Below, piece by piece: positions 57,213 through 64,000 of a DNA stretch of 64,000 bases. Numbering within the stretch: position 1 is the stretch's first letter; every line of letters begins with the position of its first letter. The DNA is taken from NCBI RefSeq assembly GCF_004339085.1, contig NZ_SMFX01000001.1:2177413-2241412 (forward strand). Direction: 5' to 3'. The position numbers and the translations under genes were made by a program. A model generated the notes under the pieces. It saw only the letters and a program-made list of their open reading frames with translations, had not been told where the DNA came from and searched no databases. This DNA is from Thiogranum longum (GTDB lineage: Bacteria; Pseudomonadota; Gammaproteobacteria; DSM-19610).

Positions 57213-59729
57213 TCAGCCCGTCTTGCGCGGACTGTTTACCCGTTTCCGCAAGGCTTCCAGCGCGCCGTCTGTCGCGCGCCGTAAAACCACCAGCTGATCA
57301 ATACCGTTTTCAAGGAAGTCCTGCTCCGTCATGTTCTGTGCCTGTGCACTCAACCAGGCCAGTTGCTGCAAGCCCAGATACATTGCCGCCCCCTTCAGGG
57401 CATGTGCGCTGTCACGGAATACAATCAGATCCTGACTGGCTACAGCAGACTCAAGTGCACGCAGATCCCGACTGGCATCACTTTCGAAGTTGGTGATGAT
57501 GTCACGCATAAACTGGTCATCTCCACCACCCAGCAATTCCAGCTTCTCGAATTCATCAACATCAATAACCGGCAAGTCACCGACATCAATGCCTTGTTCT
57601 TCTTCAGGCTCTTCATTCAGGTGCCCCAGACGTTCATCCTGCATGACCTCGTACAGGACTTCCTGCAGCCGGGACAGGGAAACCGGCTTTGTCAGAAAAT
57701 GCTGTATACCGGCAGAGGTGCAGGCATCGCGCGACTCCTGAGTGGCATCTGCAGTCAGAATGACGAACGGCACTGCAGAGGAAGACTCGCCATGCGCCAT
57801 GGAATAGGCAGAGAATACGTCCAGACCACCCATATCAGGCATGTTCTTGTCGACAATGACCACGTCATAATCCGACTCTTCCAACGACATTAGCACAGCC
57901 TCACCACCATCTACCGCCACACACTGATGCCCCAACTGTTCAAGCATACGATAAAGCACGATACGGTTTGTGGCGTTGTCGTCACCGATCAGCACCCTGA
58001 GACGCTGACCGTTATCCTCGAAAGCGTGTTGTCTTGATGCAATATGAATAACGTCATCCTCTGTGCTGTGACGCGAATAACAGGCATGCAATACATTGAA
58101 CAGCGCGCGCCTTTCCAGTGGGCGGGTCAAGACAAAGAAGTGGTCGTGTGCAGAATGTGATATTTCCGGCGGATACTGATCACCACCGAGCAATACAACC
58201 GGCAGAACTCCAGAAACTGCATCTCCCGAATATTCCCCAAGCAATGCATCCAGCTCCTGGCTGTACGCGACACCGTCAACAACCAGGGCATCAAAAGCCT
58301 TTCCTGCTTCCTGCATCTCGTCAATCTGGCGCCTGCAGTCCTGTACACTGTAAACGACTGTGGAAGGCATCTTCCAACCGTTCAGATTATCCAGTAGCTC
58401 AGCGTCACCGTACGCATCCTGCCGCAAACAGATGACCTTGCAATCATGTGTCCACGCGCTGCTGTCATCCAGTTCCGGCAAATCAACAACCCTGAAAGGC
58501 AGGTCGAACCAGAATGTTGTGCCGACTTCCGGCGTACTCTGCACACCGATTTCCCCGCCCATCAAACTTACCAGATGCTTGCAGATTGTAGTCCCGAGAC
58601 CGGTACCGCCATGCTTCCGGGATACACTGTTATCAGCCTGTGCAAATGGCTCGAAAATCATCGCCAGACTACCCCCCGCAATACCTGTGCCTGTGTCTGT
58701 CACTTCGAAGCGCAAGACCACAGTTCCGTCCCGCTCCTCACGCGGGTGTACCCGCAGCGATACAAACCCCTTTTCGGTGAATTTCATTGCATTACCGATA
58801 AGATTAATAATGATCTGGCGAAGCTTGTGCGGGTCGCCATGTAGCATAAACGGTGTATCGGGATTTATGGTTTCCTGCAGGCCAATATTTTTCTCTGCTG
58901 CCTGAGCCTCGAATATACGAAGCGTCGTGTTGATGAGTGCAAACAGGTCAAAATCGACTTTCTCCAGGTTGAGTTGCCCTGATTCAATCTTCGAAAGATC
59001 CAGTATGTCGTCAATCTGGTGGGCAAGTGTCTTGCCGGATGCGTAGATGGTCTCGACATACTCGCGATCCTGGGACTCAAGCTGGTGAGTACGTAACAAC
59101 TCCGTCATGCCGAGAATACCGTTCAACGGTGTACGGATTTCGTGCGACATGCGTGACAGAAAGTCGCTTTTGGCACGATTGGCCTTGTCGGCCTGCTGTT
59201 TTGCCTCGTTGAGACGGCGGATCAGTAATGCTGAATAGGCGGGAATAACAAGTAGTGTTGCCGCGAGCCCCAGGCCAAGCGCCCTATGCCCTTCCCAGTA
59301 TGGAGTAACAAGCATCACCGTTCCAAAACCCACCAGGGATGTAGCCGCCGACAAGTAAATGTACTTCTCACCATACCGGAAGCCATTCCCCAATATGACC
59401 CACAAGTACACACCGTACCAGGGCGCACCGGTTGGTCCGGTCAAATAGAGACCATAGCTCAACGCAGAAATATCGATGATAATGCTCGCGACACGCCGGC
59501 TAACCCACGGAGCAGGCCATATCAACGTCGAAATAAAGAACAATACGGAAAATGACAGAAAACTGCCGATAAAAACCAGGCTGGCGCGCAACAGATCCTG
59601 TGCGACCTCTGTGTCAGGCCAGTCGAATGCAAGATAGATCAGGAAGGTGAGCGAAATACCAATACGAAGCAATCCCTGTTCCTGGTCAGAGGTGCCTTTC
59701 CACCCGATAACAGACAGCAATGCAGGCAT
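57213..59729 (-). CDS. rpfC: Hybrid DSF sensor kinase, RpfC-type
   Basis: The start at 59729 gives 838 residues and an N-terminus of about 20 residues before the first helix, as in RpfC. The longer frame from 59840 is less likely. Five or six membrane helices span about 22-175 and include the RpfC-like WVILGNGFRYG segment. HisKA follows with His196 (SRMSHEIRTPLNGILGMTE), then the ATPase (INLIGNAMKFTEKG), a receiver (VIVDKNMPDMGGLD) and a C-terminal HPt (FRDSAHALKGAAMYLG). Xanthomonas RpfC His198 is at nearly the same place. It should sense the RpfF product and pass phosphate to RpfG. Confidence 0.93.
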   Translation of the reverse strand: MPALLSVIGWKGTSDQEQGLLRIGISLTFLIYLAFDWPDTEVAQDLLRASLVFIGSFLSFSVLFFISTLIWPAPWVSRRVASIIIDISALSYGLYLTGPTGAPWYGVYLWVILGNGFRYGEKYIYLSAATSLVGFGTVMLVTPYWEGHRALGLGLAATLLVIPAYSALLIRRLNEAKQQADKANRAKSDFLSRMSHEIRTPLNGILGMTELLRTHQLESQDREYVETIYASGKTLAHQIDDILDLSKIESGQLNLEKVDFDLFALINTTLRIFEAQAAEKNIGLQETINPDTPFMLHGDPHKLRQIIINLIGNAMKFTEKGFVSLRVHPREERDGTVVLRFEVTDTGTGIAGGSLAMIFEPFAQADNSVSRKHGGTGLGTTICKHLVSLMGGEIGVQSTPEVGTTFWFDLPFRVVDLPELDDSSAWTHDCKVICLRQDAYGDAELLDNLNGWKMPSTVVYSVQDCRRQIDEMQEAGKAFDALVVDGVAYSQELDALLGEYSGDAVSGVLPVVLLGGDQYPPEISHSAHDHFFVLTRPLERRALFNVLHACYSRHSTEDDVIHIASRQHAFEDNGQRLRVLIGDDNATNRIVLYRMLEQLGHQCVAVDGGEAVLMSLEESDYDVVIVDKNMPDMGGLDVFSAYSMAHGESSSAVPFVILTADATQESRDACTSAGIQHFLTKPVSLSRLQEVLYEVMQDERLGHLNEEPEEEQGIDVGDLPVIDVDEFEKLELLGGGDDQFMRDIITNFESDASRDLRALESAVASQDLIVFRDSAHALKGAAMYLGLQQLAWLSAQAQNMTEQDFLENGIDQLVVLRRATDGALEALRKRVNSPRKTG

Positions 59730-59881
59730 CCCTGTTGTGGATTCTTCCGTACCCCTGCTTGACCGGGTTCTGGCAAACACGCAGACACTCACTCCATCGA
59801 GAAAAAGATTACCGTGGGCGCTATAGCGGCAGCTGGGCAAAAATGCTTTAATCGGTACAAATGCATGAGGAACTGGTAGTT

Positions 59882-60124
59882 ATGGTTGAATCAGTCGTAG
59901 TAGAAGTAATTACCCGGGAGCGGCAATGCAAACCGGAAGACGTCAACATGGATACACGCCTGAGCGACCTGGGCATCGACTCTCTACAGGCGATCACCAT
60001 CCTTTACGAACTCGAAGAACGTTTCGAAATAGAAATCCCGAATGAACTGATGGAAAACCTTGAGACGGTCAAGGATATTGTTTCCAGTATCAACAAAATC
60101 CGGCAACCGGATACAAATTCCTAG
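59882..60124 (+). CDS. Acyl carrier protein dedicated to the rpf cluster
   Basis: The ATG at 59882 has GAGGA ten nt upstream and gives 80 residues starting MVESVVVEVITRERQC. An ATG at 59861 would add seven residues. The phosphopantetheine site is Ser34 (DLGIDSLQAITILYEL), and a typical acidic helix follows (EERFEIEIP). It is not the housekeeping AcpP, whose sequence and fab neighbours differ. The ketosynthase gene starts 2 nt downstream. It lies divergent from rpfC and probably carries the acyl chain for RpfF or for modification. Confidence 0.9.
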   Translation: MVESVVVEVITRERQCKPEDVNMDTRLSDLGIDSLQAITILYELEERFEIEIPNELMENLETVKDIVSSINKIRQPDTNS

Positions 60125-60126
60125 GT

Positions 60127-61341
60127 ATGCAGCAACGTGTAGCCATCACCGGTCTTGGCGCCATATCCGGCCCGGGTACTACGACAAAACAATTCTGGCA
60201 AGCACTGGTCAGCGGCACCTCGTCCATTGCCCCGCTGGGTTCGCTGGCGGAAGGCTCCAGGATCAGTATTGGTGCCATCGTCAACAATTATGCCCCGGAA
60301 ACTTACTTCCCGCCGGACAAACTTCCCCTGCTTGATCGTTTCTCCCAGTTTGCGGTCATCGCGGCCACAGAAGCGCTGGCAGACGCCGGGCTCGAGCCAC
60401 ACAGTAACGCCACACGTCACGCGGCAGCCATAATCGGTACGGGTTGCGGGGGAAAACAGACTGATGAGGAGACCTACCTCCAGCTCTACAAAAAAGGACA
60501 GCCCCGGGCTCATCCGATGACGATCCCCAAAGGTATGCCCAGTGCAGCCGCCTGCCAGGTCAGCATGAATCTCGGGATCGGTGGCCCGGTCTTTTCAGTA
60601 GCGAGTGCCTGTGCTTCAGGTGCACATGCCATTATACAGGCATCACTGATGATTCAGGCCGGGATCGTGGATGTTGCAGTTGCAGGCGGGACTGATACCC
60701 CTTTTACCTATGGTCTGCTGAAATCGTGGGAGGCACTGAGGGTCGTTTCAAGCGACACGTGCAGGCCTTTCTCTGCGAATCGTTCCGGTATGGTGCTTGG
60801 AGAAGGCGCTGGTATGCTTGTGCTTGAATCGGAAAGCCATGCCCGCAAAAGAAATGCGCGCATCTACGCCGAACTGGCGGGTTTTGGTATGACCTCTGAC
60901 GCAGCGCATATAACACGGCCTGATGTGAACGGTATCATTTCGGCTATGCAAAAGGCCCTGGAAAGTACGGAGACTTCTGCTGAATCAGTCGCCTATGTCA
61001 ACGCCCACGGTACGGGTACAGCTGCCAACGATAAAACCGAAACCGAAGCCCTGCACAAGACCTTTGGTGCCCATGCCCACTCTCTTGCTGTTTCATCAAC
61101 CAAGTCAATGCATGGCCATGCGCTGGGCGCATCCAGCGCACTGGAACTGGTTGCAACCACACTTGCCATTCATCACCAGGTAGCCCCGCCCACTGCCAAC
61201 TTCACCGAGGCGGACGAAGACTGTGACCTGGACTACATCCCGAACAAGGCCCGCCCCATGCAGATCAATACAGCATTATCGAATGCCTTTGCCTTCGGTG
61301 GTCTCAATGCTGTGACGGTTCTGAAGAAACCGGACTTCTGA
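60127..61341 (+). CDS. FabF-like beta-ketoacyl-ACP synthase
   Basis: The 404-residue condensing enzyme extends an acyl chain with malonyl-ACP. The catalytic triad is intact: Cys162 (VASACASGAHAII), His294 (YVNAHGTGTAANDKTE) and His331 (STKSMHGHALGASSALE) with Lys326. It resembles FabF and NodE-type enzymes. It starts 2 nt after the ACP gene, so the pair is almost certainly cotranscribed. There are no malonyltransferase, ketoreductase or dehydratase genes beside it, so these would come from the general fatty acid pathway. Its 3' end faces the methyltransferase gene 3 nt away. Confidence 0.93.
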   Translation: MQQRVAITGLGAISGPGTTTKQFWQALVSGTSSIAPLGSLAEGSRISIGAIVNNYAPETYFPPDKLPLLDRFSQFAVIAATEALADAGLEPHSNATRHAAAIIGTGCGGKQTDEETYLQLYKKGQPRAHPMTIPKGMPSAAACQVSMNLGIGGPVFSVASACASGAHAIIQASLMIQAGIVDVAVAGGTDTPFTYGLLKSWEALRVVSSDTCRPFSANRSGMVLGEGAGMLVLESESHARKRNARIYAELAGFGMTSDAAHITRPDVNGIISAMQKALESTETSAESVAYVNAHGTGTAANDKTETEALHKTFGAHAHSLAVSSTKSMHGHALGASSALELVATTLAIHHQVAPPTANFTEADEDCDLDYIPNKARPMQINTALSNAFAFGGLNAVTVLKKPDF

Positions 61342-61344
61342 GGC

Positions 61345-62427
61345 TCAGCCTTTCAGCCTGAACAAATAGTGACTGTTCCCGTAGAAACAGCCATCCACAG
61401 GCGCGAACATCGCCTTGCACAGTGAAAAATAGTTGTTCCAGTGCGCGATCTGCTCGTGATCAAACGTTGAACGGTACAGAGATGGCAGGCTGCCCCAGTA
61501 ACGGTGGTGCCATTCATCCAGCGTTCTCCAGTAATTCAGCCCATTGACAAACCAGCTGTCACACACCTCAAAGTGGTCGGTATGACTGGAAAATTCCGCA
61601 TGTGGCCAGACTCGTCCACCGGGAAAATAAAGTCCTATCCGCGTTTTATCGGGGTTCAGAAACTGCGGTATTGCGGCCTGGGACGTAATAAAGTGGTGGA
61701 AGGTTCTACCACCGGGCAACAATAATGATGCGATTTTTTCCAGCACGGCCTGCATATTAATCACTTGCTCAAAAACGGCTACCGAAATTACAAGGTCATA
61801 ACTGCGCCCCCCCAGGGCCTGCAGATCAAGCTGGTCAAAAGCACCCTCGATCAGGGTCAGCCGGTCGCTGCACAGGGGGTCAGCGGGATCCTGCATACGC
61901 CCCCTGATATGCGCCAACTGAACCTTGCTTGGTGTAATACTGACAATTTCTATTGCCGGGAAATGCTTCAGCAGGTAGGTTTCCAGTGAGCCGAAACCGC
62001 AACCAATATTGAAAACCCTTTCATCACCGCGGATTCCCGCACGCGCTGCAATCAGGGCAAATTTGGCTTCCTGTGCCTGTTCGAGTGTCGCCGCCGAATC
62101 CCTGACCTCCTCCGCCGACTCACCATAATAAGCCATGGAGTAGGCCCTGTACTGCGTATCCAGAAAACCGGAGAAGAAGTCCTGTTGTTCATCATAGTGC
62201 TGCTCCATCAGGGCTTCGGTCTCTTCCATGATGGGACCTTCATCTGTCGCAACACCATAGTCACGTGGAACACGACCTGAATCCCTGTAACGCGCGTATT
62301 CCCGCTCAAAGAACCGCGTCAGCCTGCTTTCGTAGAGCTGCATTTCCTCGCTGGCAGGCCCGAAAATACCCGCCTGACGAAGACGCTCTTCAATATCTTC
62401 AATATCTGTTTCCGCTTCGATCACCAC
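61345..62427 (-). CDS. Cyclopropane-fatty-acid-synthase-like SAM methyltransferase
   Basis: The 360-residue product starts with GTG at 62427 (or 62424) after GGGGAATC. The core aligns by eye with CFA synthase: QYRAYSMAYY before an LEQAQEAK helix, SAM motif I at 138-149 (VFNIGCGFGSLE), SITPSKVQLAHIRGRM, and VFEQV and FHHFITS for the active-site Glu and His regions. The Cys of the E. coli QYSCAYW motif seems replaced by Met. The first 80 residues are acidic and not typical. It would transfer a methyl(ene) group to an unsaturated acyl chain. It lies between the ketosynthase and rpfG. Confidence 0.85.
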   Translation of the reverse strand: MVIEAETDIEDIEERLRQAGIFGPASEEMQLYESRLTRFFEREYARYRDSGRVPRDYGVATDEGPIMEETEALMEQHYDEQQDFFSGFLDTQYRAYSMAYYGESAEEVRDSAATLEQAQEAKFALIAARAGIRGDERVFNIGCGFGSLETYLLKHFPAIEIVSITPSKVQLAHIRGRMQDPADPLCSDRLTLIEGAFDQLDLQALGGRSYDLVISVAVFEQVINMQAVLEKIASLLLPGGRTFHHFITSQAAIPQFLNPDKTRIGLYFPGGRVWPHAEFSSHTDHFEVCDSWFVNGLNYWRTLDEWHHRYWGSLPSLYRSTFDHEQIAHWNNYFSLCKAMFAPVDGCFYGNSHYLFRLKG

Positions 62428-62674
62428 GATTCCCCATGAATATTCAATGCCGGGTACAGCTTTCGCGTAGATGATAGCATTATCGAAAATCCCTTTAACA
62501 CAGCTGTTTTTTTGCCGCCCTTCGGGATGACCGTGATGCAGCGCACATACAAGCGTACTATGATCATCTATACCTTAACCCTGACGAACAGATGCCGATA
62601 ACCTCACCACAACAAATGCGTCAATAAGCAGTCACAATAAACCGACAGACTCGAGAGAAAAGACAACCTGTATC

Positions 62675-63739
62675 ATGGCCACCGTACTTGTTATCGACGA
62701 TCAGGCGACCAGCCGCCAGATCCTTGCCCAGATCGTCCGCTCGATTGACGAACTCCTGGAGATCAAATCCTTTGACAGCGCACAACCGGCGCTGGACTGG
62801 CTGCGTGACAGGCAAGCCGACCTGATTTTGACGGATTACAAGATGCCCGGCATGAACGGTATCGAGTTCCTGGAGCAGGCGCGTATACTGGAACAGCTCC
62901 GGAACGTGCCCATTGTCATGATCACCTCGCACGAAGAGACCGAAATCCGCTACCGCGCACTGGAACTGGGTGCCACGGATTTCATCAACAAGCCCATCGA
63001 CCATGCCGAGTGCCGCGCCCGCTTTCGCAACCTGTTGCAGATGCAACGCCAGCGTCTGATTATCGAGGATCGCGCCAACTGGCTGGAGGAGCAGGTCAGG
63101 GCCGCCACCCACGCCATTCGGGTACGCGAACATGAAACCCTGCTTCGGCTCGCCAAGGCCGGTGAATACCGGGATGAAGAAACCGGTAACCATGTTATCC
63201 GAATGGCGCGTTTTGCCCGGGTGATTGCGGAGACTCTGGGTGTCGATGAAATGGAATGCGAAACCATCGAGCTTTCCGCACCGATGCACGACATCGGTAA
63301 AATCGGTATTCCGGACCAGATCCTCCTGAAACCGGGCAAGCTCACGACAGAAGAGTTCGAAACCATCAAGCAACACACGATTATCGGCTACGAGATCCTC
63401 AGGGACAGCCCTTCCCGGTACCTGAAAATGGGCGCCGAAATCGCCCTCGGCCACCACGAAAAATATGACGGCAGTGGTTATCCACAAGGCCTTGTCGGTG
63501 AGGCCATCCCGCTACCGGCACGTATCGTCGCCGTTGCCGATGTTTTCGATGCACTGTCTTCACAACGTTGTTACAAACCGGCCTGGCGTGATCAGGATAT
63601 TATGAGCCTGATGGTGGAAGAGAGCGGGAAACATTTTGACCCGCAATGTATTGACGCGTTCCTCGGCCAGATAGATCGCATCCGGGACATACGTGCCTCG
63701 CTGTCCGACGACGATAACAGGAAGCAGGAAGTGACCTGA
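62675..63739 (+). CDS. rpfG: RpfG-type response regulator, HD-GYP c-di-GMP phosphodiesterase
   Basis: The 354-residue product joins a receiver (Asp54 in LILTDYKMPGMNGIEF) to an HD-GYP domain. Catalytic features are intact: His205-Asp206 (SAPMHDIGKIGIPD), HHEKYDGSGYP at 260-270 and AVADVFDALSSQRCYK. This combination and length match RpfG, which degrades c-di-GMP when phosphorylated by RpfC. Here it is about 3 kb from rpfC and in the opposite orientation, rather than adjacent as in the Xanthomonas rpfGHC operon. It has its own upstream region of about 250 nt. Confidence 0.94.
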   Translation: MATVLVIDDQATSRQILAQIVRSIDELLEIKSFDSAQPALDWLRDRQADLILTDYKMPGMNGIEFLEQARILEQLRNVPIVMITSHEETEIRYRALELGATDFINKPIDHAECRARFRNLLQMQRQRLIIEDRANWLEEQVRAATHAIRVREHETLLRLAKAGEYRDEETGNHVIRMARFARVIAETLGVDEMECETIELSAPMHDIGKIGIPDQILLKPGKLTTEEFETIKQHTIIGYEILRDSPSRYLKMGAEIALGHHEKYDGSGYPQGLVGEAIPLPARIVAVADVFDALSSQRCYKPAWRDQDIMSLMVEESGKHFDPQCIDAFLGQIDRIRDIRASLSDDDNRKQEVT

Positions 63740-63764
63740 ACAGGTCCGAACCTTTCAGAATCCA

Positions 63765-63846
63765 CGTCATTGCGAGCGAAGCGCGGCAATCTCCCGCAAC
63801 CTGGCACCAGGCCCTACAAGATTGCCGCGCTTCGCTCGCAATGACG
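63765..63846. repeat. 82-bp element with perfect 28-bp terminal inverted repeats
   Basis: Positions 63765-63792 are the exact reverse complement of 63819-63846, with a 26-nt centre containing CTGGCACC. No reading frame or T-run is attached. It lies between the ends of rpfG and alr, which converge. It looks like an interspersed REP or MITE-type palindrome and may also act as an mRNA end structure. A decayed copy is at 44094-44162. Confidence 0.88.
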
Positions 63847-63848
63847 AA

Positions 63849-64000
63849 TTAGTCAGAGACTCCGTCAGTTCTACGAGGCACCCTGGGTGTGACCCCGCAC
63901 AACAAGGCATAGCTGATCGTACCCGCGGCCCCGGCCACGGATTCCACCGGCAGCCCTTCACCCCACAACACAACCGGGTCCCCCGCACGGGCCTGTGGCT
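63849..64000 (-). CDS. alr: Alanine racemase, C-terminal end only
   Basis: The frame is open from the right edge to a TAA at 63849-63851. The visible 49 or so codons read [20 protein letters not shown] and then [17 protein letters not shown]. This is the conserved C-terminus of alanine racemase, including the Tyr-containing strand near the active-site entrance of the partner subunit. The enzyme makes D-alanine for peptidoglycan. The start is outside the window. Confidence 0.88.
   Translation of the reverse strand, partial: PQARAGDPVVLWGEGLPVESVAGAAGTISYALLCGVTPRVPRRTDGVSD

Noticed and set aside
62621-63487. 288-codon minus-strand open frame
   Set aside because: It is antisense to rpfG, whose catalytic motifs and codon use are clear. 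The antisense product has no family features.

Overview
This window looks like a chromosomal segment of a free-living gammaproteobacterium. The evidence is the rpsP-rimM-trmD-rplS block next to ffh, ypjD and a corB/yfjD-type gene, together with radA, alr, xerD-dsbC, htpG, adk and mobA-mobB-moeA. I see no phage, insertion sequence, CRISPR array, rRNA or tRNA. The genus cannot be fixed by reading alone. The many c-di-GMP and two-component genes suggest a surface-associated or biofilm lifestyle.

Layout. Positions 1-9357 (all minus) hold secreted or envelope proteins: two FG-GAP/VCBS repeat proteins, a subtilisin-like protease with calcium-binding repeats and a dockerin-like tail, a DUF4185-type protein, an OmpA-family protein and a small aspartic protease. 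Positions 9721-18652 (plus) hold a complete Wsp surface-sensing operon, wspA-B-C-D-E-F-R, ending in a diguanylate cyclase. A 7Fe ferredoxin and an AddB/AddA-type helicase-nuclease pair follow (18714-25247). Positions 25253-31547 (minus) hold an OmpR-type two-component pair, a spondin-domain secreted protein with four 11-bp-phased repeats in its promoter, a conserved protein of unknown function, dsbC and xerD. Positions 31645-44691 are housekeeping (molybdenum cofactor, thioredoxin, adk, MoxR/VWA, Nudix, hslR, DsbA-like, htpG, ogt) plus a stand-alone diguanylate cyclase. Positions 44688-50431 hold a TPR-like protein and the ribosomal/SRP genes. A sigma-54 promoter and a strong terminator on the opposite strand there bracket a candidate small RNA. 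Positions 50462-56115 hold an MBL-fold hydrolase, ypjD, a corB-type gene, an FHA-PilZ protein and radA.

The most interesting region is 56300-63739. It holds a full DSF (diffusible signal factor) quorum-sensing set: RpfF-type synthase, RpfC-type hybrid kinase and RpfG-type HD-GYP phosphodiesterase. Between rpfC and rpfG are an acyl carrier protein, a FabF-like ketosynthase and a cyclopropane-fatty-acid-synthase-like methyltransferase. This suggests a dedicated route to a modified fatty-acid signal. The window therefore carries a c-di-GMP producing branch (Wsp), a c-di-GMP degrading branch (Rpf) and a candidate c-di-GMP receptor (FHA-PilZ). The right edge cuts the end of alr, and an 82-bp palindromic element lies between rpfG and alr.
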